A stretch of DNA of 32,093 nt from Candidatus Methanophagales archaeon (GTDB taxonomy: Archaea > Halobacteriota > Syntropharchaeia > Alkanophagales > Methanospirareceae), in NCBI GenBank assembly GCA_003336485.1, contig QENH01000176.1, forward strand, positions 1 through 32,093. Reading direction: 5' to 3'. The notes below the pieces were generated by a model that did no database searches, was not told the origin of the DNA, and saw only the letters and a list, made by a program, of their open reading frames with translations. Below are positions 24,270 through 31,373 of this stretch, one piece after another (the first letter of the stretch is position 1; every line of letters begins with the position of its first letter). A program made the translations under genes and the position numbers.

Positions 24270-24306
24270 AAACGAAAAGCTTAAGGCAGGTTATTTCAAT
24301 ATATAA
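24270..24306 (+). promoter_or_regulatory. Candidate promoter of the small calcium-motif gene
   Basis: CGAAAAGCTTAAGG (about 24272-24285) fits a BRE plus TATA box; AATATATAA at about 24298-24306 is an alternative. Either would give a short leader to the ATG at 24347. Confidence 0.4.
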
Positions 24307-24346
24307 CTGTGGAAACACGCTAAAAAATAGGGGGTGAGACGATAAG

Positions 24347-24637
24347 ATGATAAGAAAATTAATCGCTGGTATAATGGTCATGGCACTGGTGGCAACTTCC
24401 ATCTGTGTGGTGAGTGCACGACCGAATTTTGTCGATGCAGATGGCGATGGTATCTGCGATAATATCGGCATAAACGGCCGAGACGATGATGGCGATGGCA
24501 TACCGAACGGGCAAGATGACGATTATGTGCAGCCTCTGGACGGTAGCGGCATGCACCGCGGTAAGGGACAAAACGGCGATTGTGCGCAGCCTCGAGACGG
24601 TAGTGGCAAGCACCGCGGTAATAGACCAGGGAAATAG
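24347..24637 (+). CDS. Small secreted protein with calcium-binding DxDGDG repeats
   Basis: A 96-aa exported protein. Signal peptide at 1-24 (ending VVSA). The mature part has two Asp-rich loops, DADGDGICDN and DDDGDGIPNGQDDD, of the thrombospondin-type-3/EF-hand-like class that binds calcium, then two copies of a QPxDGSGxHRG unit. The organisation resembles small Asp-rich exported proteins seen in methanogens and many bacteria; no specific function is known to me. GGGGTGAGACGATAAG before the ATG supplies a Shine-Dalgarno. The minus-strand ORFs over the same bases are shadows of the repeat. Confidence 0.75.
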   Translation: MIRKLIAGIMVMALVATSICVVSARPNFVDADGDGICDNIGINGRDDDGDGIPNGQDDDYVQPLDGSGMHRGKGQNGDCAQPRDGSGKHRGNRPGK

Positions 24638-24677
24638 ACGAGGTAGCAATCATTGAGCTTTGTTAAAACAGAATACG

Positions 24678-24708
24678 TGCGTGGTGAAGTGACCACGCAT
24701 CTTTTTTT
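24678..24708 (+). terminator. Hairpin terminator after the small calcium-motif gene
   Basis: Perfect 8-bp stem TGCGTGGT / ACCACGCA with a 6-nt loop, followed at once by a T run (24700-24708). Confidence 0.8.
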
Positions 24709-24718
24709 CCCATGATTA

Positions 24719-24749
24719 ATTTCATCCGCTGCAGGATGGCGATTGAAAC
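24719..24749 (+). repeat. Single CRISPR-repeat-like sequence (orphan)
   Basis: A 31-nt stretch ends GATTGAAAC, the most common 3' end of archaeal type I/III CRISPR repeats, and carries an internal palindrome CATCC-GCTGCA-GGATG where such repeats form their hairpin. Only one copy is present, with no spacers and no cas gene in the window. It may be a relic, a solo repeat or coincidence. Confidence 0.35.
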
Positions 24750-24871
24750 GCGCTAAAATTGATTTTTGTTATTGTTAACATCTTCACCAATCCGGCACAA
24801 TAATATGAAGAAAATAGATTGAGGACTTCACTTATAATATTATACTATACAAATAACGCAACTTATGATAA

Positions 24872-24889
24872 AAATCGAAAGTTTTATAA
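24872..24889 (+). promoter_or_regulatory. Promoter of FmdE-like gene 2
   Basis: AAATCGAAAGTTTTATAA followed by GGAACTATTGACTTTGTAG and GGAGGT; the upstream ACTATACAAATAACG block is shared with the other FmdE genes. Confidence 0.65.
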
Positions 24890-24932
24890 CAGGAACTATT
24901 GACTTTGTAGTTGGAGGTATAAAAAAACAAAA

Positions 24933-27137
24933 ATGAATAAAAAAAATATAGGTAAGAAGCAAGTGGCACTAGTGCTTTCGATAGTCGCTATGGCCATACT
25001 GATATCTGCTGCGGGGCTCGCAGTAGCGGAAAGCGATTCCGTATTTGACCTTTTAGGTCAACGTGCAGCCGATGTAGCAAAAGAAAAACTGCCGTTTGTC
25101 TATGGCAACCCTAATATCCTCGCGATGTCCGATGCCGGGCATGTGATAGTAGGCGGGAAAGTAGGTGGAAAGACAACGGAAGAGTGCATTGATGGCGTAA
25201 TTGCACCTTCTGGGTGCACAATAGGTAAGGGTAATCTCCTGCTCATCCACAGAAGCAAAGAGAAACCGCTTTGGTTCGCTTTCTTCAATAAGAGCTCGGG
25301 AGAGTGTGTCTATCTAGAAGTGGACAGTTCTGTCTTCGACATGACTGCCACAGAGGTGAAGGCGCTTTCAGACGATGAAGTCTTTACAAAGATAGCGAAA
25401 GCGAATGTCGATGCAGATGAGCTATTCGCCAACCCCGAATCATGGCCAAAAGTATTTGGTGGGAACGAGTTCAGCATAATAACTATCGCCAACGTATGGG
25501 CTAAAGGCGCACCCTACGAGTTCTTGAAGGCGGCTGAGTTCCACAACCATATCTGCCCCGGACTAACCAGTGGTTACTTAATAATCGAATATCTAGACGA
25601 GAATTTACCACTCCAAAGCAACCAGAACTACGAGATAATCGGGTGCCCGCCATGGTGCAAAGACGATGCTTTTCAGGTTATCTTCGATAAAACAGTCGGC
25701 AAGAGGTTTGTAGCTATGCATCTGACTCCGGAAGATAGTGCGCAACTTCCAGAATATTATGCCGGCCCAGGGAAAGGCGGTGTCGCCGGCATATTCATTC
25801 GTTGGGATAAAACTACTGATACCGGGCATGGTTTGGTTTTGGCATATAACCGGACTAAAGCGACAGAAGTGAGCGATATAGATCCCAGTTTAGCACCCCA
25901 TAAGTCGGTCCGGAAATTAAAAACGCTCTTGGCGCTGATGGATTACTTCGACCAACCGGAACTGTTTGTCACAACAGTGCAAGAATTCGACCTCAACAGC
26001 ACAGCGGAACTAATGGAACTCAAGTATGCAGGCAACAATCCGTATGTCGTGCTTGGTCTATTACCTGATCCTGCACTGGCAAACCTCGTAGGTCCTGACA
26101 ATATTGCTGTGGATAATCTACTGGGCTGGCGCGCCGCGGAGATAGCGAAGGAAAAAATATCTTTCGATAAGTATGATCTCGAGGTCCTTGCGATGACCGA
26201 TTCCGGCTATGCAATAGTAGGCGGCGAAGCAGGTGGAAAGACAACAGAGAAGTGCGTTGACGGCGTAATCGCTTCCACTGGCTGCACAATTGGTAACGGT
26301 AATCTGCTCCTCCTACACAGAAGCAAAGAACAACCGCTATGGTTCGCTTTCTTCAACAATGCTACGGGCGAATTCCTGTATCTTGAAGTGGATAATTCGG
26401 TCTTCGAGCTTAGCACCGGTGAATTCAATGCGCTATCTGACGAAGAGGTCTTCACAACGATAGTGAAGGAGAAGATCAGTGCAGAGGAGATATTCAACCA
26501 CCAAGAGGAATGGAATGCGAAGAAGAATGCGAAGGTATTTAACGGGAACGAGTTCAGCCTGATAACCATCGCTAACGTTTGGGCTGCTGGCGCACCCTAC
26601 GAGTTCTTGAAGGCAGTGGAGTTCCACAATCATGTCTGTCCAGGGCTTAGCAGTGGTTACGTCATCGTCAGATACCTGGACGAAAACTTACCGCTACAGA
26701 GCTCCAGTGATAAATATGAAATAATAGGGTGTCCTATATGGTGCAAAGACGATGCTATTCAGGTCATTTTCGATAAGACTGTAGGTAAGCGGTATGTAGC
26801 AACGCTTCTAACAGATGAAGATAAGGCGCAACTACCACGAGTGGCCGGCATTTACATCAGATGGAATGGCACAACTAATACGGGGGACGGGTTAGTCCTG
26901 AAATCGGACAGCACACCGGCAAAGGCAAAGTATGGGTATAACTTCACGTCGGACTTTAGCTGGATCGGAAAGTTGAGCAGAGCTTTATTCTATGGGGCAC
27001 ATTTCGACGAGCCTGAGCTGTTTGTTTCTACGATGCACGAATTCACCGTCAACAGCACAGAGGAGATTCAAAAGCTCAAATATGCCGGTGTGAATCCGTA
27101 TGTCGAGCTTGGCCTATTGAATCAATCAACACCTTGA
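24933..27137 (+). CDS. Secreted FmdE-like protein 2, two double units
   Basis: A 734-aa exported protein made of two tandem copies of the unit seen in FmdE-like protein 1. Signal peptide at 1-33, nearly identical in DNA to that of genes 1 and 3. Unit 1: LGQRAADVAKEKLPF, GCTIGKGN (94-101), FHNHICPG (203-210) and CPPWCKDDAFQ. Unit 2 starts at about residue 391 (LLGWRAAEIAKEK), with GCTIGNGN, then FHNHVCPG at about 563 and CPIWCKDDAIQ. Each unit pairs a GCTxGxGN-bearing and an FHNHxCPG-bearing FmdE-like domain, so the whole chain has four FmdE-like domains. No C-terminal helical domain and no anchor. Conserved Cys and His suggest metal binding outside the cell. GGAGGT lies 14 nt before the ATG. 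Confidence 0.87.
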   Translation: MNKKNIGKKQVALVLSIVAMAILISAAGLAVAESDSVFDLLGQRAADVAKEKLPFVYGNPNILAMSDAGHVIVGGKVGGKTTEECIDGVIAPSGCTIGKGNLLLIHRSKEKPLWFAFFNKSSGECVYLEVDSSVFDMTATEVKALSDDEVFTKIAKANVDADELFANPESWPKVFGGNEFSIITIANVWAKGAPYEFLKAAEFHNHICPGLTSGYLIIEYLDENLPLQSNQNYEIIGCPPWCKDDAFQVIFDKTVGKRFVAMHLTPEDSAQLPEYYAGPGKGGVAGIFIRWDKTTDTGHGLVLAYNRTKATEVSDIDPSLAPHKSVRKLKTLLALMDYFDQPELFVTTVQEFDLNSTAELMELKYAGNNPYVVLGLLPDPALANLVGPDNIAVDNLLGWRAAEIAKEKISFDKYDLEVLAMTDSGYAIVGGEAGGKTTEKCVDGVIASTGCTIGNGNLLLLHRSKEQPLWFAFFNNATGEFLYLEVDNSVFELSTGEFNALSDEEVFTTIVKEKISAEEIFNHQEEWNAKKNAKVFNGNEFSLITIANVWAAGAPYEFLKAVEFHNHVCPGLSSGYVIVRYLDENLPLQSSSDKYEIIGCPIWCKDDAIQVIFDKTVGKRYVATLLTDEDKAQLPRVAGIYIRWNGTTNTGDGLVLKSDSTPAKAKYGYNFTSDFSWIGKLSRALFYGAHFDEPELFVSTMHEFTVNSTEEIQKLKYAGVNPYVELGLLNQSTP

Positions 27138-27189
27138 CTTCGCCTAAGTAAGCCAGAAAAGCCATATAAGATATAAGATTAAGGGGAAT

Positions 27190-27219
27190 AGGAAACGGTA
27201 GCCTTTTCCTACTTTTTTT
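27190..27219 (+). terminator. Hairpin terminator after FmdE-like gene 2
   Basis: AGGAAACGG / CCTTTTCCT stem (one mismatch), loop TAG, then a T run; same family as the hairpins at 17787 and 29716. Confidence 0.75.
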
Positions 27220-27355
27220 ACTTTACTATAAAAAACTAAGGATTTAATCCAGAATCTGATGAGTATCCGATATTTATGATGTAGAGTAAAGAAGAAACTA
27301 GATTGTGTACTTCGTCCATAACATCACACTATATGAATAATACCGCTTGTGACAA

Positions 27356-27373
27356 AAATCGAAAGTTTTATAA
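27356..27373 (+). promoter_or_regulatory. Promoter of FmdE-like gene 3
   Basis: AAATCGAAAGTTTTATAA, 45 nt before the ATG. The block upstream (TAACATCACACTATATGAAT) is shared with gene 1. Confidence 0.65.
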
Positions 27374-27377
27374 CATG

Positions 27378-27396
27378 AACTATTAACTTTATAGTT
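27378..27396 (+). promoter_or_regulatory. Inverted repeat over the expected transcription start
   Basis: AACTAT-TAACTTT-ATAGTT lies between the TATA box and the Shine-Dalgarno. Related but less symmetric sequences occupy the same place upstream of the other FmdE genes and the second DUF4198 gene. It could be a repressor site; inference from position only. Confidence 0.4.
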
Positions 27397-27417
27397 GGAG
27401 GTATAAAAAAAACAAAA

Positions 27418-29667
27418 ATGAATAAAAAAATTATGGGAAAGAAGCAAGTGGCACTAGTGCTTTCGATAGTCGCTATGGCCATATTGATATCTGCTGCGGG
27501 GCTCGCAGTAGCGGAAAATAATTCCGTATTTGACCTTTTAGGTCAACGTGCAGCCGATGTAGCAAAAGAAAAACTGCCGTTTGTCTATGGCAACCCTAAT
27601 ATCCTCGCGATGACCGATGCGGGTTATGCGATAGTAGGCGGAGAAGTAGGTGGAAAGACAACGGAAGAGTGCATTGATGGCGTAATTGCATCTTCTGGGT
27701 GCACAATAGGCAAAGCTAACCTTCTGCTCATCCACAGAAGCAAAGAGCAGCCGCTTTGGTTCGCTTTCTTCAATAAGAGCTCGGGAGAGTGTGTCTATCT
27801 AGAAGTGGACAGTTCTGTCTTCGACATGACAGCCACAGATCTGAAGGCGCTTTCGGACGATAAGGTCTTTACAAAGATAGCGAAAGCGAATATCGATGCA
27901 GACAAACTACTCAACGAGCCAGAGGCATGGCAACCGCAGATGGATGCGAAAATATTCGGTGGAAATGAGTTCAGTATAATAACCATCCCCAACGTATGGG
28001 CTAAAGGCGCACCCTACGAGCTTTTGAAGACTGTTGAGTTCCACAACCATATCTGCCCCGGGATAACAAGTGGTTACAACATCATCGAATATCTGGACGA
28101 GAATTTACCACTCCAAGGCAACCAGAACTACGAGATAATCGGGTGCCCGCCATGGTGCAAAGACGATGCTTTTCAGGTTATATACGATAAGACAGTAGGT
28201 AAGAGGTTTGTGGCAATGCATCTAACGGACGAAGAAAAGAAGCAACTTCCAGGTGCCGCTGGCATATATATCCGCTGGGATAAAGCAACAGATACCGGGC
28301 ATGGATTGGTTCTGGCTTTTAACTGGACAAAAGCAAGAGAATTGTGCGACATTGACGAGACGAATAAGGATAAACCCTGGTATTGGTGGTGGATGAGGTT
28401 GAAGATGGACGTGGAGATGATGGACCTCGATGATCCGAAACTGCTTGTCTCGACAATGAAGGAATTCGACCTCAACAGCACAGCGGAACTAATGGAACTC
28501 AAGTATGCAGGCAACAATCCGTATGTCGTGCTTGGACTATTGCCCGATCCTGCACTGGCAAACCTCGTAGGTCCTGAGAACATCGCTGTTGATAATCTAC
28601 TGGGCTGGCGCGCATCCGAATTCGCAATGGAAAACATGTCTTCCGAGAAGTATAATCCGAACATCCTCGCGATGACCGATTCCGGATATGCAGTGATCAA
28701 CGGAGAGAGAACAGAGGACTGCATTGATGGCATACAGGCAAAGACGGGGTGCACGGTTGGTAAAGGTAATCTCCTTGTCATCCGTCGAAGCAGAGATAGA
28801 CCTCTTTGGTTCGCATTCTTTGACAAGAAAACGGAAAACTGTCTGTATCTCGAAGTGGATAATTCCGTCTTCGATAAAAGCGTTGAGGAGTTCATGGCTC
28901 TGCCTGACGAAGAGATCTACACAAAGATTGTGAAGGAGAATGTCAGCCCAGACAGACTTCTCAACGAGTCGTATGCACCAGTATGGGACGCGAAGGTGAA
29001 AGCAAAGGTATTTGGCGGTGGCTCAGGACCGTTTACTAACGAGTTCACTTTCATAACGATCCCGAACGTTTGGGCGAAGGGTAACGGCACACCACGTGAA
29101 TTACTTGCTGCAGCGCAGTTCCACAATCATATCTGCCCCGGACAAACATCCGGATTTTTCATACTCGAATACCTGGATGAATATCTGCCATTGGAAACAC
29201 CAAGCCAACGATACCAGATAATTGCAATTCCGCCCTGGTGCAAGGATGATACCCTGCAATGGAACCTGGAGGCTAGCATTGGAAACAAGAATTACGTAGC
29301 AAAGGACCTTACTACGGAACAGAAGGACAAATTACCAGAAAATGCAAAGAATGTCGCAGGCATATTCATCAGGTGGGACTCCGCTACTGGGACAGGAGAT
29401 GGACTTGTGCTGGCATTTAACTGGACTAAAGCGTATCAGATATCCGGGATGTCTAGTAGCGATCTCTTTGGCCCAGAAGCTTTCGGAACATACAAGTGGT
29501 GGTGGGGAAGACTAAAGATGGACCTGGACATGATGGATTACATAGACGAGCCAGAAACACTAGTCGAAACGATAAAGGAATTTGATGTCAACAGTCCAAG
29601 CGAGCTTTCAAATCTCAAATCCGCTGGAGTGAACCCATTGGTCGTGCTTGGTGTCATGCCAGAGTAA
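27418..29667 (+). CDS. Secreted FmdE-like protein 3, two double units
   Basis: A 749-aa exported protein with the same plan as protein 2. Signal peptide 1-33. Unit 1 has GCTIGKAN (a change from GKGN), FHNHICPG at about 208 and CPPWCKDDAFQVIY. Unit 2, from about residue 395 (LLGWRASEFAMEN), is the most diverged: its first half lacks the VGGKTTEE segment but keeps GCTVGKGN, and its second half has the GGGSGPFTNEF insertion, FHNHICPG at about 567 and PPWCKDDTLQWNLEASIGNKN. The pseudogene at 17321 derives from this second-unit type. The first 220 or so codons are close to gene 2 at DNA level, pointing to recent duplication or conversion. Terminator hairpin directly downstream. Confidence 0.87.
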   Translation: MNKKIMGKKQVALVLSIVAMAILISAAGLAVAENNSVFDLLGQRAADVAKEKLPFVYGNPNILAMTDAGYAIVGGEVGGKTTEECIDGVIASSGCTIGKANLLLIHRSKEQPLWFAFFNKSSGECVYLEVDSSVFDMTATDLKALSDDKVFTKIAKANIDADKLLNEPEAWQPQMDAKIFGGNEFSIITIPNVWAKGAPYELLKTVEFHNHICPGITSGYNIIEYLDENLPLQGNQNYEIIGCPPWCKDDAFQVIYDKTVGKRFVAMHLTDEEKKQLPGAAGIYIRWDKATDTGHGLVLAFNWTKARELCDIDETNKDKPWYWWWMRLKMDVEMMDLDDPKLLVSTMKEFDLNSTAELMELKYAGNNPYVVLGLLPDPALANLVGPENIAVDNLLGWRASEFAMENMSSEKYNPNILAMTDSGYAVINGERTEDCIDGIQAKTGCTVGKGNLLVIRRSRDRPLWFAFFDKKTENCLYLEVDNSVFDKSVEEFMALPDEEIYTKIVKENVSPDRLLNESYAPVWDAKVKAKVFGGGSGPFTNEFTFITIPNVWAKGNGTPRELLAAAQFHNHICPGQTSGFFILEYLDEYLPLETPSQRYQIIAIPPWCKDDTLQWNLEASIGNKNYVAKDLTTEQKDKLPENAKNVAGIFIRWDSATGTGDGLVLAFNWTKAYQISGMSSSDLFGPEAFGTYKWWWGRLKMDLDMMDYIDEPETLVETIKEFDVNSPSELSNLKSAGVNPLVVLGVMPE

Positions 29668-29715
29668 AGTAAGACCGGAAAAGATACAAATACACCATAA
29701 AAAGGAGAGAGAAAT

Positions 29716-29750
29716 AGGAAAAGGTAGCCTTTTCCTCTTTATATTTTTTT
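29716..29750 (+). terminator. Hairpin terminator after FmdE-like gene 3
   Basis: AGGAAAAGG / CCTTTTCCT, loop TAG, then a T-rich tract; matches the pseudogene terminator. Confidence 0.78.
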
Positions 29751-29796
29751 AAATGTGTTACACCGCAAAAAAATTTAGGAGGTGAAAACGGAAAAA

Positions 29797-30714
29797 ATGA
29801 AAAAAGATTTTGCAATCGCATGGATGATAGTAATGGCTATTGCAGTGATATTCTCTATTTTGACGCTGCCGCCAGTTATGGCTGCGGATGAGAATGTAAC
29901 TGGTAGGATCGCCTTCTCCTCTACTAGGGATGGCAACAATGAGATATATGTGATGGATGCCGATGGAACAAATGTTACACGGCTCACAAACAATATTGCA
30001 AATGATATAAATCCCGAATGGCATCCCAAAGGCAACAAGATAGCCTTTTGTTCAGATCGCGATGGCGACTTTGAGATATATGTGATGGATGCAGATGGCA
30101 CAAACGTTGCGCAGCTTACACACAATACGGTCGCAGATGGGTGTCAATGTTGGTCGCCGAATGGTAGCCGGATAGCCTTTTGTTCAGATCGAGATGGCAA
30201 CCCCGAGATATATGTGATGGATGTAGAAGGCACAAACGTTATGCTGCTAACAGAGGATACAGGTATGGATATGAATCCTCACTGGTCGCCAGATAGCAGC
30301 AAAATAGCCTTTAGCTCTGGTCGTGTTGGCGATGCGGATATTTATGTGATGGCTGAGAATGGCACAAATAAAGAACAGTTGACATCTAACAACAAGTGGG
30401 ATACGCCATGCGAATGGGCTCCTGACGGAAGCAAGCTACTCTTTTGCTCAGATCGTGATGGCGACTTTGAAGTATATCTGATGGATGCAGATGGAACAAA
30501 CGTTACGCAGCTCACAAACAATACAGAATATCATGATCTCTCACCCGCGTGGGCATTAGGCGACGAGAAGATAGTTTTTGTTTCTGGTAGATATAAGGGT
30601 GATTACGAGATTTACATGATGGATTCTGATGGTACAAACATTACGCAGATGACATCCAATTTCGCAGATGAGTCTGATCCTGTTTGGGCGCTGCCAGTCG
30701 GTGAACAGCCATAA
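29797..30714 (+). CDS. Secreted TolB/PD40-type beta-propeller protein
   Basis: A 305-aa exported protein. The ATG at 29797 is preferred over the track GTG at 29782 because GGAGGTG (29778-29784) overlaps that GTG and is about 12 nt before the ATG, a spacing usual in this window. Signal peptide at about 1-29 (ending PPVMA). Six repeats follow with the PD40 core KIAFCSDRDGDFEIYVMDAD and the link GTNVTQLTNN, so a six-bladed propeller of TolB type. Such domains bind proteins or ligands at the cell surface; TolB itself needs partners that archaea lack. No anchor. It stands alone between the FmdE cluster and the small-protein genes, with a shared hairpin terminator behind it. Confidence 0.9.
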   Translation: MKKDFAIAWMIVMAIAVIFSILTLPPVMAADENVTGRIAFSSTRDGNNEIYVMDADGTNVTRLTNNIANDINPEWHPKGNKIAFCSDRDGDFEIYVMDADGTNVAQLTHNTVADGCQCWSPNGSRIAFCSDRDGNPEIYVMDVEGTNVMLLTEDTGMDMNPHWSPDSSKIAFSSGRVGDADIYVMAENGTNKEQLTSNNKWDTPCEWAPDGSKLLFCSDRDGDFEVYLMDADGTNVTQLTNNTEYHDLSPAWALGDEKIVFVSGRYKGDYEIYMMDSDGTNITQMTSNFADESDPVWALPVGEQP

Positions 30715-30776
30715 CGAAAAACGTTCAAAACAAAGAGAGCTGAAATGAAACAAAACAAAACAAAATAAAAGTAGAA

Positions 30777-30815
30777 AGGGCTGTAATTGCCCTATCTCTT
30801 TTCTATTCTTTTATT
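30777..30815 (+). terminator. Bidirectional terminator between TolB-like gene and small protein 2
   Basis: AGGGC / GCCCT stem with a 7-nt loop, followed by a T-rich stretch on the plus strand. The T-rich stretch overlaps the 3' end of the convergent small gene ending at 30803. Confidence 0.55.
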
Positions 30816-30973
30816 TTTTTAAATATTTTTAGCGGGTTTTTTAAGAATCCCCAGGTAAGGGTGGCGCCAAAGAAGAACACCCACCCGTCCATGAGAAATC
30901 TGGCTATCTCCGCTGACGCTGGGGCAAGAGCTTCACCCATCCCACCAACTGCTACGCTTATCGGTGCACACAT
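30803..30973 (-). CDS. Small membrane protein, M-C-A-P family, member 2
   Basis: A 56-aa ORF missed by the track. It opens MCAPISVAVGGMGEALAPAS, has a hydrophobic aromatic helix (WVFFFGATLTWGFL) and ends in a strongly basic tail (KNPLKIFKKIKE). AGAGGA lies about 7 nt before the ATG and a BRE/TATA promoter at 31009-31026 matches that of member 1. Alone between the TolB-like gene (convergent) and member 3 (same strand, about 400 nt upstream). Family unknown to me; the identity of the first four residues with members 1 and 3, encoded ATGTGYGCRCC, is the main evidence of a real family. Confidence 0.72.
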   Translation of the reverse strand: MCAPISVAVGGMGEALAPASAEIARFLMDGWVFFFGATLTWGFLKNPLKIFKKIKE

Positions 30974-31373
30974 TTTTTATTCCTCTTATTTCTTTAGTTG
31001 TTTTTATGTATATATATTACTTTCTATTTTTTCTGGTGTGAATTGGATGTGTTACTATTTTATTGTTGACTAATTATAAAATCATACCTATTTTTATCTT
31101 ACTTCTGGCTGTGATAATTCCTAAAAGTGGCATATGGTGCTAATATATGCGAGGGGCATGTGCCGGGCATACACTGAGGATTTCTACGTTTTTCATTTAA
31201 TATCTGCTTTTTTAGTTCCTGTTATGAGAACGAGAAAATAATATCAACTACATGTGCTCATAAATTGATTTAAACGACATAAACAAATAAAATGAAAGCG
31301 AGAAGGTGACTGAGGCCACCCCCTCATTTTCTAATGTCTAAATAGTTCTCTTACTGCCGCTAGCAACCGCAGG
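30974..31373. other. Intergenic region between small proteins 2 and 3
   Basis: No gene seen in 400 nt. It holds the promoter of member 2, a stretch (about 31027-31225) alignable with the upstream region of member 1, and near 31303-31318 a weak GGTGAC...GCCACC palindrome followed on the minus strand by a T-rich run, a possible terminator for member 3. Confidence 0.5.
31009..31026 (-). promoter_or_regulatory. BRE/TATA promoter of small protein member 2
   Basis: Minus strand TAGAAAGTAATATATATA, 36 nt before the ATG at 30973, near-equal to the member 1 promoter. Confidence 0.65.

Noticed and set aside
24359-24653. Minus-strand ORFs of 96 and 91 aa
   Set aside because: Antisense of the Asp/Gly repeat gene; the repeat keeps several frames open.
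24207-24749. A CRISPR array formed by the tandem repeat plus the orphan repeat
   Set aside because: The 11-bp tandem units have no spacers and are unrelated in sequence to the CRISPR-like stretch.
27418-29126. Minus-strand ORFs of up to 240 aa across the FmdE genes
   Set aside because: They recur at equivalent positions in all FmdE paralogues as antisense shadows and lack any start context.
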